From assembly GCA_035403225.1 (NCBI GenBank), contig DAONET010000010.1, positions 1 to 64,000 of the forward strand: DNA of 64,000 bases, given 5' to 3'. The notes beneath the pieces were generated by a model. It was not told the DNA's origin. It made no database searches and was given only the letters and a program-made list of their open reading frames with translations. Position numbers and translations under genes: made by a program. This document shows, piece after piece, positions 15,988 to 25,621 of this stretch. Each line of letters opens with the position of its first letter. Position 1 is the stretch's first letter. This stretch comes from DAIRDK01 sp035403225. GTDB lineage: Bacteria; Bacteroidota; Bacteroidia; Bacteroidales; FEN-979.

Positions 15988-17028
15988 ATGTATAGCGACC
16001 GGGAGATAGAAATACTAAACCTGATCCAGGAGAGACAGCCATGTTCTTCGAAAGAGATCCATGAAGGGATTACTGCACCTGTCAGTTATGCGACGGTTAA
16101 AAGAATATTGTCGAAGCTTTACGGGGAAAATTTTCTGTACACCGAGGGTAAAGGTAAAGGGACCAGATATTTCATTTCTCCTTCCTATGAATTACTGCGG
16201 GAGATTGATATAGATGACTATTTTTCAAAGGAGATTGACGAACGTAAGATCAAGGATCGGTTTAACATCCGTCTGCTTCCAGAAGTATTAAGCAAAACCA
16301 GTATTTTTACCAACGAAGAATCAGCCAGACTCACTTCGCTTCAGCAGGAGTTTCAGCAAAACATCTCGCAAGCAGATGAATCGGAATATAAGCGGGATTT
16401 GGAAAGGTTAGCTATTGATCTGAGTTGGAAATCATCGCAAATAGAAGGGAACACTTACTCGCTTCTGGAGACGGAAAGATTATTAAAAGAGAAAGAAACC
16501 GCCTCCGGAAAGACGAAAGAAGAGGCCATCATGTTATTGAATCACAAGGAGGCGCTGGATTTCATCATCCTGCATCCGGATTATTTAACGCCATTATCTG
16601 TTTCGAAGATTGAAGACATTCACAGCCTGTTGATCAAGGATCTTCACATTAACCGGAATATACGGAAACGAAGGGTTGGTATTACCGGGACGAATTATCG
16701 GCCCTTAGATAATGAATTTCAGATCACCGAAGCCTTGTCAATGATGTGTGACCTGATCAATGCAAAAGAAAATATTTTCGAAAAAGCGTTGTTGATCCTT
16801 GTCTTATTATCATACATACAGCCTTTTACCGACGGAAATAAAAGGACGGCGCGCATCGTCAGCAATGCTATTTTGATTAATAGCAAATATTGTCCGCTCT
16901 CTTTCCGAACGGTTGATTCCATCGATTACAAGAAAGCGATGTTGGTGTTTTATGAACAGAACAATATTTTCTGTTTCAAAAACATCTTTATCAATCAATT
17001 TGAATTTGCGGTAAAAACTTACTTCTGA
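15988..17028 (+). CDS. Fic-domain protein with winged-helix N-terminus and Gln in place of catalytic His
   Basis: 346 aa. Residues ~1-60 form a winged helix (EIEILNLIQERQPCSSKEI ... VKRILSKLYGENFLY), suggesting DNA binding. Residues 149-154 (SSQIEG) match the inhibitory (S/T)xxxE(G/N) helix placed before the Fic core, a class II arrangement. The core motif, normally HPFx(D/E)GN(G/K)R, reads QPFTDGNKR (278-286): the His that activates the target hydroxyl is Gln. Canonical AMP transfer is therefore doubtful; a regulatory or altered activity is possible. No antitoxin gene is adjacent. Confidence 0.85.
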   Translation: MYSDREIEILNLIQERQPCSSKEIHEGITAPVSYATVKRILSKLYGENFLYTEGKGKGTRYFISPSYELLREIDIDDYFSKEIDERKIKDRFNIRLLPEVLSKTSIFTNEESARLTSLQQEFQQNISQADESEYKRDLERLAIDLSWKSSQIEGNTYSLLETERLLKEKETASGKTKEEAIMLLNHKEALDFIILHPDYLTPLSVSKIEDIHSLLIKDLHINRNIRKRRVGITGTNYRPLDNEFQITEALSMMCDLINAKENIFEKALLILVLLSYIQPFTDGNKRTARIVSNAILINSKYCPLSFRTVDSIDYKKAMLVFYEQNNIFCFKNIFINQFEFAVKTYF

Positions 17029-17040
17029 TAACGATCCCCG

Positions 17041-18072
17041 TCAAACGATCACCACTTCCGATTCGAGGGTGATGCCGAATTTTTCGAGGACGGAATTCTT
17101 GATTTGTTCAGAGAGGTGAAGGATCTGTTGTCCGGTGGCGTGGCCGTAGTTAACCAATACCAGCGGCTGGTTTACATGTACGCCGGCATCGCCGAAACGT
17201 TTCCCTTTCCATCCGCACTGTTCGATAAGCCAGGCGGCGGGTATCTTGATGCCTTTGGGATCGGCAAAAGAGGGCATGCAATCGTAGTGAGTTTGCAAGG
17301 CATCGGCTTTCTCCGCAGGCACCACCGGGTTTTTGAAGAAACTCCCGGCATTACCGGTCACGGCCGGGTCAGGCAGTTTGCTTTTCCGGATCCGGCAGAC
17401 GGCCTCCCGCACCTCGCGGATGGACGGATCGGACACGCCCATGATCTCCAACTCTTTCCGGATATGGCCGTAATCGAGTTTCAACCCTTCGCGGGCCGCT
17501 GTTATTTTTTCAGGAGCCAGGCTGAATATCACCTCCGTCACAATAATCTTTTCTTTCAACTCATGTTTGAAGATGCTGTTGCGGTAGCCGAACCCGCATT
17601 GTGTGCCGGAGATCACCCGTTGTTGCCCTGTTTCAACCTCCGTATAGTGTACTTCGCGGATATTCTCCCCTACTTCCATGCCGTAGGCTCCGATGTTCTG
17701 GATGGGCGTGGAACCCACCAAGCCCGGTATGAGCGACAGGTTTTCGAGACCGCCCCAGCCGTTGGAAACGCAGTAAGCAACAAAATCATCCCATACGACG
17801 CCGGCGCCGGCGCTGATGACGACCTCCTTCTCCCCTTCTTCAACGAGCCTGATCCCACCGAGGGAAATACGTAATACCATCCCCGGGAAATCTCTGGTAA
17901 AAAGCAGGTTGCTACCTCCGCCCAGGATCAGGAGCGGATCTCCTTGACGGTAGTATTTTTCCAGAAATGACGTTATCTCTTCGGAAGAATGGATCTCGCC
18001 ATACCGGGCCGCCCTGACGTCAAAGCCGAAGGTGTTGAGGTTTCTGAGAGAATAGTTTTCGTAAATGGTCAT
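17041..18072 (-). CDS. murB: UDP-N-acetylenolpyruvoylglucosamine reductase
   Basis: NADPH/FAD enzyme forming UDP-N-acetylmuramate for peptidoglycan. 343 aa, type I length. The FAD-binding ILGGGSNLLF is near the N-terminus; YRNSIFKHE and the catalytic Ser in GNAGSFFKNP are present, and the C-terminal LESEVVIV supplies the conserved Glu. Divergent from the glycosyltransferase at 18124 and convergent with the Fic gene. Confidence 0.96.
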   Translation of the reverse strand: MTIYENYSLRNLNTFGFDVRAARYGEIHSSEEITSFLEKYYRQGDPLLILGGGSNLLFTRDFPGMVLRISLGGIRLVEEGEKEVVISAGAGVVWDDFVAYCVSNGWGGLENLSLIPGLVGSTPIQNIGAYGMEVGENIREVHYTEVETGQQRVISGTQCGFGYRNSIFKHELKEKIIVTEVIFSLAPEKITAAREGLKLDYGHIRKELEIMGVSDPSIREVREAVCRIRKSKLPDPAVTGNAGSFFKNPVVPAEKADALQTHYDCMPSFADPKGIKIPAAWLIEQCGWKGKRFGDAGVHVNQPLVLVNYGHATGQQILHLSEQIKNSVLEKFGITLESEVVIV

Positions 18073-18091
18073 CGGACGCTGTGTTCGAAAA

Positions 18092-18099
18092 CAAAGTTA
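18092..18099 (-). promoter_or_regulatory. -7 box of murB promoter (TAACTTTG)
   Basis: Minus-strand TAnnTTTG match 19 nt before the murB ATG. On the other strand a weaker TACTTTTA lies at 18112-18119, just before the glycosyltransferase start. Confidence 0.5.
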
Positions 18100-18123
18100 G
18101 AATGTTTTCTTTACTTTTACGGT

Positions 18124-19239
18124 ATGAAAACTGCTATTGTAGCTGTCACAAACGATCTCACCACCGATCAGCGCGTTCATCGCACCTGCACCGCGCTGAG
18201 CCAGTCGGGGTACCGGGTTATCCTTGTAGGACGGCGATTGCGGGAAAGTCTGACGCTGAAACCCCGCGAATATGCGACAGACCGGCTGCGGCTCCTTTGC
18301 GACAAAGGTCCCGGGTTTTACGCAGAATACAACATCAGGCTGTTTTTCTACCTGTTATCAAAGAAAGCCGATCTCTTTGTCACCAACGATACCGACACGT
18401 TACCGGCTGGTTATTTTGCTTCTCTTCTGCGACGGGTCCCGTTATTGCACGATTGTCACGAATATTTCCGCGGTGTGCCCGAGCTGGTCGGGAGGCCGGC
18501 TGTCACCCGCGCCTGGAAATTTTTCGAAGACCTGATCTTTCCCCGGTTGAAACACGTGGTGGCTGTTAACGATCCGGTGGCTGACTTGTACCGGCATGAA
18601 TACGGGATTACGATCGAGGTAATCCGAAACGTGCCGTTCAGCAGGGAACCCGAAGGCCGATCGCAGAAAGAGGTCATGGGTATTCCGGCAGACAGGAAAG
18701 TGATCCTTTACCAGGGAGCGGTGAACGTTGACCGCGGGTTGGAGGAGGTCATCCGGGCCATGAGATATGTCAGGCAGGATGCGGTTTTTGTGATCGCCGG
18801 GACCGGTGATATTATCACGGATCTGCGGCAGCTTGTTTCGGAGGAACAACTCGGCGACCGGGTTCTCTTCACGGGACAGATCCCCTTCCAGGAACTTCCG
18901 AAGTACACTGCAATGGCGGATATCGGGCTGTCGGTCGAAAAAGAAGTCGGCATCAACTATCAGAATTGTCTTCCGAATAAATTTCTCGATTACATACAGG
19001 CCAGGGTACCAGTGTTGGTCACCCCGTTTGCCGAGATGAAAAAAATTGTAGAACAATACGGGATCGGCCGGTTTGTAAAAGACCATGAACCGGAGCATCT
19101 GGCCCAGCAATTGGATGAGATGCTGGGTGACGAAGAGGCCCTGGCAGGATATCGTCGCAATATGGAGCAAGCCGCTCATGATCTTTGTTGGGAGAATGAG
19201 CGCAATGTCCTGTTCCGCGTATTAAATCAGATCCATTGA
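18124..19239 (+). CDS. Glycosyltransferase family 4-like protein
   Basis: 371 aa from ATG 18124; the frame stays open back to 17989 but that part overlaps murB. GT-B fold: N-terminal MKTAIVAVTNDLTTDQRVHR, middle HDCHEYF segment, then donor-side GAVNVDRGLEEVIRAM, VIAGTGD, LPNKFLDYIQARVPVL. The second gene starts within its last codons (4-nt overlap), so both act in one pathway, probably a surface polysaccharide or glycolipid. Sugar specificity cannot be told. Confidence 0.85.
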   Translation: MKTAIVAVTNDLTTDQRVHRTCTALSQSGYRVILVGRRLRESLTLKPREYATDRLRLLCDKGPGFYAEYNIRLFFYLLSKKADLFVTNDTDTLPAGYFASLLRRVPLLHDCHEYFRGVPELVGRPAVTRAWKFFEDLIFPRLKHVVAVNDPVADLYRHEYGITIEVIRNVPFSREPEGRSQKEVMGIPADRKVILYQGAVNVDRGLEEVIRAMRYVRQDAVFVIAGTGDIITDLRQLVSEEQLGDRVLFTGQIPFQELPKYTAMADIGLSVEKEVGINYQNCLPNKFLDYIQARVPVLVTPFAEMKKIVEQYGIGRFVKDHEPEHLAQQLDEMLGDEEALAGYRRNMEQAAHDLCWENERNVLFRVLNQIH

Positions 19240-20366
19240 GCAACCACTTACATATCGTCGCATTTGATAACCCCTATCCTCCCCGGTATGGCGGCGTGAT
19301 CGACATCTGGTACAAGATCAGTGTTCTTCATGATGCCGGCATGATGATCCATCTTCACTATTTCAGCTACGGAAAGAAAAAGGAAGAGGAAGATATCCTC
19401 CGGCAGTACTGCGCCACCGTACAGGCTTACCCTCGCAAGACAGGATGGCGTTCGCAGCTCAGCATCATCCCGTATATCGTATATTCCAGAAAATCGGAAG
19501 CCCTGATACAGGATCTGTGCCGGGATGACTATCCCATCCTGTTTGAAGGGCTGCACACCTGTTATTACCTCGATGATCCCCGGTTGAAAGGGCGGCGGCT
19601 GCTTTACCGGGAAAGCAACATCGAACACGACTATTACCGTCACCTGGCAAAAGCAGAGCGAAACCCGCTTAAAAAAGTTTTTTTCCTGTGCGAAAGCCGA
19701 AAACTCCGGCATTACGAGCAGGTACTGGAAAACAGTTCCGTCATGCTGACTGTTTCGCAAGCCGATACGGAATACCTGCAGCGCCGGTTCCCATCGAAAA
19801 AGGTGATCCGGATACCCAGTTTTCACAAAGACGATGAAGTCATTTCGGTTCCCGGGAAAGGTGATTTTGTTCTCTACCAGGGCAACCTGAGCGTGGCTGA
19901 AAATACAGCGGCGGTGAGTTTTCTGATCCGAAAAGTATGGAATGAGTCGATGCCTCCCCTGGTGATTGCCGGGAAGAACCCGTCGAAATCGTTGGTCCGG
20001 CTGGCCAAAACCTGTCACCGGATCCGACTGATTGCCAATCCCGATGATGCCACCATGACGGGGCTGTTGCGCGATGCCCACATCAACCTGATGGTGACCT
20101 TTCAACCCACCGGTTTAAAGTTGAAGCTGCTGAACGCCTTGTTCAACGGCCGTTTCTGTCTTGTCAATGAAGCCATGCTGGCCGGCACCGGGTTAACATC
20201 CCTTTGCTCGGTGGCCGCCACTCCCGAACAGTTCCGGGAAGAGATCCGCCGGTTGTTTACCTGTACATTCACGGAAGAAGAAACAGGCAAACGCAGGGAC
20301 ATCCTTTCAAAGATCTATTCAAACCGGGAAAACGGAAAGCTATTGCTGCAGTGTATCAGCTCCTGA
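19236..20366 (+). CDS. Glycosyltransferase (GT4-like), second of a coupled pair
   Basis: 376 aa with a TTG start overlapping the previous stop (TTGA). N-terminal HIVAFDNPYPPRYGGVIDIW resembles the acceptor-binding domain of GT4 enzymes; the C-terminal half has FVLYQGNLSVAENTAAV and LIANPDDATMTGLLRDAHI followed by GLKLKLLNALFNGRFCLVN. It ends flush with the convergent LysM-protein gene, with no intergenic space. Family assignment is by overall pattern. Confidence 0.78.
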   Translation: MSNHLHIVAFDNPYPPRYGGVIDIWYKISVLHDAGMMIHLHYFSYGKKKEEEDILRQYCATVQAYPRKTGWRSQLSIIPYIVYSRKSEALIQDLCRDDYPILFEGLHTCYYLDDPRLKGRRLLYRESNIEHDYYRHLAKAERNPLKKVFFLCESRKLRHYEQVLENSSVMLTVSQADTEYLQRRFPSKKVIRIPSFHKDDEVISVPGKGDFVLYQGNLSVAENTAAVSFLIRKVWNESMPPLVIAGKNPSKSLVRLAKTCHRIRLIANPDDATMTGLLRDAHINLMVTFQPTGLKLKLLNALFNGRFCLVNEAMLAGTGLTSLCSVAATPEQFREEIRRLFTCTFTEEETGKRRDILSKIYSNRENGKLLLQCISS

Positions 20367-21815
20367 TCAGTTTTTCAGTGCATCATACACCCTGAAATTC
20401 TCGTAATAATACAACATCCACTGCTGGTTTTCGTATCCTCCTGTTTCTGACTTCAGAAATTGATATTTTGATTCCAGCATATTGATATCCAGTTCATTCA
20501 TGCATTTTGGAAAGGATGTTCCGTATCTTTTTAAGGCTGTGAGGAAAAAATTTCCGATATCAAACCCGATGAAAGCCAGCGGATCAGGATCGGTTTTGAT
20601 GGTCTCCTGAAAGTCACGAACGAATTTCTTCACATTATCATCATCATAATCAATATAATACGATGCTATCATGTGTGTTTTCAGGTTCACGAGGTAATCC
20701 ACTTCCAGTCCATCGATGCGATTCCAGGCAGGGAGTCCGAAAACAGAGATCCGGTATTGGTTTTTGATGCCGTCGAGTTGAGTAAGCAGGTCGAGGATGG
20801 TAGATTTATTATCAGAGAAGATAACGACCATATTCTGAACATCCTTTTTCAGCTGGTCGTCCATGGTTTTAGGGTCACAGATGGTTACCTGAATATTTTT
20901 TTCCAAGCAAAGTTTCCGAAGTTGTTCAGCGGATTCCTTAAACCGGGAGGCGGCGTTTCTGACGATCACCACGTTAGCGTCGGGGTATACACGGGCGATC
21001 AGGTCAGCTGACTGGGGCACGATGGTCTTCACGGAAGGTCTGACTTTGATCACCTCCGGGTTTTTATTCACCTGTGATTCCCGCTCGGAGATAGGGCTCA
21101 CAATAGGAATGTTGTTTTTCCGGGCAAAATCAGCCACGATCTGAAAGTTCCTGTTATAAAGGAGTCCGATGATCATATCCATCTTTTTCAGATCGGTAGT
21201 CTGCAGAAATGATTTCGTCTTCAGGGTATCGGTACTCACGTCGTACACATGGATGGTAACGGGCAATCCGGTCAGCTTGAGGGAATCGACAGCCATCATA
21301 AAACCCTCGTAGAACTGGATAAACTGGAACGGGCGACAGGATTCGGCGTCTTCCATGGTCATCTGGTCGGGGTCGATATCATCTGCCTCATTCAGGAACA
21401 GGTGCATCAGGAGGGCCACTTCGTACTGATCCTTCTGAACAGAGGGATCCATCCCGCAAGGTTTCTCTACCGGGACAGGAGGTTTTGCCTTCACCGTATC
21501 GACCACGACAGGTTTTGTCGCAGGTACCTGGGAAGGCTTATTGATTTTCTTTCCGGTGGGGATCCTCAGTTCCTGACCGGGTTGAATTCCGTCGGAAATT
21601 GCCGGGTTCAGGCGGATGAGATCCTCCGGGGTGATGTTGTAGGTTTTAGATATCTTATAGACTGTCTGGCCTTTAGCGACGGTATGTATATAATAATCCA
21701 CGCCATCGATCGTCCGGGTCACCTTTGATTTAGGGACTTCAAATCCGTTTTGAGCCTGCAGGGTCAGCACAGGCAGGATCAGGAAGAGGAGGATGCAGGT
21801 TACCGTTCTGTTCAT
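20367..21815 (-). CDS. LysM domain fused to a periplasmic-binding-protein-like domain
   Basis: 482 aa, secreted (signal MNRTVTCILLFLILPVLTLQAQ). A LysM repeat spans ~42-88 (YYIHTVAKGQTVYKISKTYN ... GIQPGQELRIP), predicted to bind peptidoglycan. The rest, from YEVALLMHLFLNEADD to the end, reads like a type 1 periplasmic binding domain of the Leu/Ile/Val-receptor type, without a transporter nearby. LysM plus this fold is frequent in Bacteroidota and of unknown role; a wall-anchored ligand sensor or amidase regulator is a guess. Last gene of the long minus-strand run. Confidence 0.8.
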   Translation of the reverse strand: MNRTVTCILLFLILPVLTLQAQNGFEVPKSKVTRTIDGVDYYIHTVAKGQTVYKISKTYNITPEDLIRLNPAISDGIQPGQELRIPTGKKINKPSQVPATKPVVVDTVKAKPPVPVEKPCGMDPSVQKDQYEVALLMHLFLNEADDIDPDQMTMEDAESCRPFQFIQFYEGFMMAVDSLKLTGLPVTIHVYDVSTDTLKTKSFLQTTDLKKMDMIIGLLYNRNFQIVADFARKNNIPIVSPISERESQVNKNPEVIKVRPSVKTIVPQSADLIARVYPDANVVIVRNAASRFKESAEQLRKLCLEKNIQVTICDPKTMDDQLKKDVQNMVVIFSDNKSTILDLLTQLDGIKNQYRISVFGLPAWNRIDGLEVDYLVNLKTHMIASYYIDYDDDNVKKFVRDFQETIKTDPDPLAFIGFDIGNFFLTALKRYGTSFPKCMNELDINMLESKYQFLKSETGGYENQQWMLYYYENFRVYDALKN

Positions 21816-21830
21816 GAGTTTGGGGTTAGA

Positions 21831-23360
21831 TCATTCCCATTCGATGGTAGCGGGAGGTTTCGAGCTGATGTCATACACCACACGGTTGACGCCTTTCACC
21901 TTATTGATGATCTCGTTGGAGACCCAGCCGAGGAAATCGAACGGCAGTTGTGCCCAGTCGGCCGTCATCCCGTCGGTGGAAGTGACCGCGCGCAGCGCTA
22001 CTACATTCTCATAGGTCCGTTCGTCGCCCATCACGCCAACGGACCGGATAGGCAGAAGGACCACAAAAGCCTGCCATACTTTATCGTACAGTCCGTGTGA
22101 GCGCAGGCCCTGGATGAAGATGTCGTCAGCTTCCTGAAGCAGTTTCACCCGGTCGACATTTATCTCACCCAGGATTCTCACAGCCAGTCCGGGCCCCGGG
22201 AAAGGATGGCGTCCCAGGAGGTCGGGATCCATATCCAGTGCTTTTCCGACACGCCGCACCTCATCTTTGAAGAGGCTGTTGAGCGGCTCGATGATCTTCA
22301 GTTTGAGGTGTTCCGGCAACCCGCCCACATTATGGTGTGATTTGATGGTAGCGGAAGGTCCTTTGACGGAGCGTGATTCAATCACATCGGGATAGATGGT
22401 ACCCTGAGCCAACCACTTGACGTTTTGAATCCGGGAAGCTTCTGCATCGAATACATCGATAAAAGTCTTGCCGATGATCTTGCGTTTCTTTTCCGGTTCT
22501 GATACTCCCTGCAAAGCCGACAGGAAGATGCCGGAGGCATCCACTCCGGTCACATTGAGGTTCATATGCCGGTAAGAATCGAGCACCTTGTTAAACTCAT
22601 CTTTCCGGAGCAATCCGTTGTCGACAAAGATGCAGTGAAGGTTGGGACCGATCGCTTTATGAAGGAGAACGGCCGAGACAGAAGAGTCGACGCCGCCCGA
22701 GAGACCCAGCACGACCTGGTCGTTCCCGAGTTTCTCTTTCAGCTCTCTGACGGTGGATTCGACGAATGATTCGGGCGTCCATGACTGGTGGCATCCGCAG
22801 ATATCCACCACAAAATTCTTCAGCAGTGTCTGTCCTTCCAGCGAGTGGTACACTTCGGGATGGAATTGAATACCGTAGGTAGGTTCATCTTTCATCTTGA
22901 AACCGGCCACTTCGACGGTAGGGGTGCTGAGGATGATGTTGGCGCCGACAGGCGGCCGCAGGACGGTATCGCCGTGTGACATCCACACCTGGCTACCGTT
23001 ACTCATTCCTTTCAGCAAGGGGCTGGAGGTATCGATGAACGAAAGGTTAGCGCGTCCATATTCCCGGATCTTGGAAGGCATCACTTCACCGCCGTTCGTG
23101 TGAGCAAGATACTGGGCGCCGTAGCAGACTCCCAGGAGAGGCTTCTGTCCGCGGATGGCAGACAGGTCAGGGATGAGCGGGTTCGTGTCGCGCACGGAAT
23201 AAGGGCTGCCGGAGAGGATGACTCCCTTCACGTTTTCGTCGATCGCGGGGATCTTGTTATACGGAAAGATATCGCAATACACGTTCAGTTCCCTGACCCT
23301 GCGTGCGATAAGCTGGGTGTACTGGGAGCCGAAATCAAGGATTAAGATGGTTTCTTGCAT
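21831..23360 (-). CDS. guaA: GMP synthase (glutamine-hydrolysing)
   Basis: Converts XMP to GMP. 509 aa, full length. N-terminal class I glutamine amidotransferase with the nucleophile Cys in GVCYGAQYLAH, then the ATP-pyrophosphatase P-loop LSGGVDSSVSA and a C-terminal dimerisation domain ending in SKPPATIEWE. Although packed between envelope genes, it has a perfect -7 box right before its ATG, so it can be expressed independently of the upstream genes. Confidence 0.97.
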   Translation of the reverse strand: MQETILILDFGSQYTQLIARRVRELNVYCDIFPYNKIPAIDENVKGVILSGSPYSVRDTNPLIPDLSAIRGQKPLLGVCYGAQYLAHTNGGEVMPSKIREYGRANLSFIDTSSPLLKGMSNGSQVWMSHGDTVLRPPVGANIILSTPTVEVAGFKMKDEPTYGIQFHPEVYHSLEGQTLLKNFVVDICGCHQSWTPESFVESTVRELKEKLGNDQVVLGLSGGVDSSVSAVLLHKAIGPNLHCIFVDNGLLRKDEFNKVLDSYRHMNLNVTGVDASGIFLSALQGVSEPEKKRKIIGKTFIDVFDAEASRIQNVKWLAQGTIYPDVIESRSVKGPSATIKSHHNVGGLPEHLKLKIIEPLNSLFKDEVRRVGKALDMDPDLLGRHPFPGPGLAVRILGEINVDRVKLLQEADDIFIQGLRSHGLYDKVWQAFVVLLPIRSVGVMGDERTYENVVALRAVTSTDGMTADWAQLPFDFLGWVSNEIINKVKGVNRVVYDISSKPPATIEWE

Positions 23361-23364
23361 GTTA

Positions 23365-23372
23365 CAAAGATA
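23365..23372 (-). promoter_or_regulatory. -7 box of guaA promoter (TATCTTTG)
   Basis: Perfect minus-strand match ending 4 nt before the guaA ATG, the same tight arrangement as folP, suggesting a leaderless or near-leaderless message. Confidence 0.55.
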
Positions 23373-23378
23373 TGAAAT

Positions 23379-25112
23379 CTACCGCGTCAATGTAGCATTA
23401 TATTCCTTCTTGTTCCCGCATTTATCGGTGACAACAAGCCTGAATGCATTTTTCCCCTTCCGGATCCGGTCGTCGATGGTATAGATCAGCAGGTTCCGTT
23501 TCGCATCAAAATCCATCAGGATCCATTTACCGTTCAGGGTACCGCGGTAGGTGTCAATACCCGACAGGTTATCGGTGATTTTCATTTTGATGGTAACGTT
23601 TTTCGTGATGATTTTTTTCTTGGGGATATTGACTGCCTTGATCACCGGGGCAACGGTATCCACGGCGACGGCATACGTCCCGAAGTCACGGATGCGAACT
23701 CGCATCCAGCCCTGATCCCATTTTCCCCCTACAGCGGAGAAGGCTCCGGCATTGTTGAGACGGACTACCAGCGCCTTGGGGCGGAGTTTCGACGGAAGGC
23801 CTTCGGCCCTGATTGAAAGGTCGCAGAAGGTATGAAGCGGCGTTTGGTTGTTATGCAGGGTATGGCGTTTGGAGTAGATCTTCGATGTCCGTGCTTCCAC
23901 AGAATAGATGAAATCCAGATCTTCGTAAAGTACGCCCTCCGGAATATTCAGTTCCACACCGTCCGATCTGAAGGTATTGGGCTCCTTGCAAGGCATCCAG
24001 GTACCTTTGGCCAGCTGCGACGGGTCGAATCTGCCCCGGACATTGGCAGGCGGGTGGCTTTGGACGGGGAAAGTGATGGAGGAGCTGTTTCCTTTGAGAT
24101 CTGTAAGGACATATCTGACCTGGTGTATTCTGTTATCGTTGAAATTGATCACTCCGTTATTCGATGGATCGTCAAAGACATTCAGTTTGTCGTTGGGGGC
24201 GATATACGACCTCAGAACACGGTGGTTGGTTTTCAGGTACAGCGGGTAATCGAGGATGCTGTTCACGTAACGGGTATCTGCAAAAGAGAAGCTGTCGATG
24301 GTCATTCCGAAGCGTTTTTCATCATCCACAAACATCTCGAACTTGCGGATGCCGTTCCTCATGGTAGAGGCATCATGGAAGTCGTAGGCTTCGATCCCGA
24401 ACACAATATTCCCCGACACCTTGACCGTATCTTTCTGTTTAAGGATAAAGTTACCGAGAGAATCCTTGGTGACGGGCAGCAGGATGGGCGCATCGGAGAA
24501 GTTCACCATGCCGGTGAGGCCGTGAGGAATGACACGGATGTTATAGATCTTCGGTTGGGTGCTGTCGCTGACGGTGATGCCAAACGCCAGGGGGTCGAGA
24601 GGAACCTGTGTGGCGCCATTCCGTATCTCGAAATGGAGATGAGGTCCAGCCGAAGAGCCGGCGTTGCCGGAATAAGCAATGAGTTGACCTTGGGTGACCT
24701 TCAGCGTACCGGGAGGCACCTCGGTATCCATGGCGAATGATTCGTTCAGGTACTGACGTTCGCTCACCCAACGGGCAATGGCTCCGGAGAACCTGTCGAG
24801 ATGCCCGTAGACCGTCACATAGCCGTTAGGATGCTGAATATAGATTGCTTTTCCAAATCCCCACGGAGAGACAAAAATTCGAGTCACATAACCGTCCGCT
24901 GCGGCATACACGGGTTTCCCGATGACAGCGCCCGTCCGGATATCGATCCCGGAATGAAAATGGTTCGGTCGGATCTCCCCGTATGAGCCCGACAAGGTGA
25001 TCGGAAAATCGACAGGTGCCCGGAAATAATTTTGCGGCACTACAGGCTGGGACCTCAGGAATGCCGGAGATATCAGGGTAAAGAGAGTGATAAGGAGGAT
25101 GGTTCTTTTCAT
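23379..25112 (-). CDS. M23-family metallopeptidase (LytM domain)
   Basis: 577 aa, secreted (MKRTILLITLFTLISPAFLRSQ). The zinc-endopeptidase domain occupies ~35-190: first metal-ligand motif HFHSGIDIRTG and second GPHLHFEIRNG, so the active site is complete. The remaining ~380 residues are beta-rich, of unknown role. Such enzymes cut peptidoglycan cross-links or activate amidases. Overlaps the HAD gene by 4 nt (ATGA). Confidence 0.9.
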   Translation of the reverse strand: MKRTILLITLFTLISPAFLRSQPVVPQNYFRAPVDFPITLSGSYGEIRPNHFHSGIDIRTGAVIGKPVYAAADGYVTRIFVSPWGFGKAIYIQHPNGYVTVYGHLDRFSGAIARWVSERQYLNESFAMDTEVPPGTLKVTQGQLIAYSGNAGSSAGPHLHFEIRNGATQVPLDPLAFGITVSDSTQPKIYNIRVIPHGLTGMVNFSDAPILLPVTKDSLGNFILKQKDTVKVSGNIVFGIEAYDFHDASTMRNGIRKFEMFVDDEKRFGMTIDSFSFADTRYVNSILDYPLYLKTNHRVLRSYIAPNDKLNVFDDPSNNGVINFNDNRIHQVRYVLTDLKGNSSSITFPVQSHPPANVRGRFDPSQLAKGTWMPCKEPNTFRSDGVELNIPEGVLYEDLDFIYSVEARTSKIYSKRHTLHNNQTPLHTFCDLSIRAEGLPSKLRPKALVVRLNNAGAFSAVGGKWDQGWMRVRIRDFGTYAVAVDTVAPVIKAVNIPKKKIITKNVTIKMKITDNLSGIDTYRGTLNGKWILMDFDAKRNLLIYTIDDRIRKGKNAFRLVVTDKCGNKKEYNATLTR

Positions 25113-25621
25113 ACGATTATGTGTTGGTTCCCGCCTTCATCCCATCGAAGGATGATGGCAGGCAGTTCGTCCATGCGGCGGATGACAGCATCTGCCATCG
25201 GGAAATCTTCTGTCGTGAGTCCGGGGTAATAGAACACCGTTCTCATTCCCGCCTCTTTGGCGCCACAGATATCTTTCCCGTAATCGTTACCGATCATCAC
25301 ACAACCAGCAGGCTGCATACGGGTCTCCCGGCATATCATCCGGAAGAAGCGGGGATCCGGCTTCACATATCCAAGATCTTTCGAAGAAAAAAAGAATTGA
25401 AAGCACTTGTAAGCCCCTACCCTTTTCAAGGCTTTGATCATCGCCTGCGTATCGGATACCCCGGCGTTGGTAGCGATACAACAGGGAAAGCGCCTGAGTT
25501 GTTCAAGCGCTTTCTCTGCTCCGGGGACCCATGAAACTTTTTCCCAGAGAAACATCGGTCCCGGTTCGCCGGAATCGGTCATGACCGTCCCGCCCCAATC
25601 GAAGACCAGCATGTCTATCAT
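25109..25621 (-). CDS. HAD-superfamily hydrolase
   Basis: 170 aa from the ATG at 25621, which shares its A with the stop codon of the M49 gene (TGATG). The HAD motif I is DWGGTV (nucleophile Asp; the usual second Asp two positions on is Gly), motif II Thr in CIATNAG, motif III Lys in GYVKPDPRFF and motif IV GNDYGKDICGAKEAG. The DxG in motif I differs from phosphatase DxD and is worth checking; the substrate is unknown. Tightly coupled on both sides. Confidence 0.8.
   Translation of the reverse strand: MIDMLVFDWGGTVMTDSGEPGPMFLWEKVSWVPGAEKALEQLRRFPCCIATNAGVSDTQAMIKALKRVGAYKCFQFFFSSKDLGYVKPDPRFFRMICRETRMQPAGCVMIGNDYGKDICGAKEAGMRTVFYYPGLTTEDFPMADAVIRRMDELPAIILRWDEGGNQHIIV

Noticed and set aside
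15988..17028. Toxin-antitoxin module around the Fic gene
   Set aside because: No small antitoxin gene on either side; the inhibitory helix is within the same protein.
23832..24740. 302-codon open frame on the plus strand
   Set aside because: Lies wholly opposite the M23 peptidase gene, which has signal peptide and catalytic motifs; the plus frame has none.
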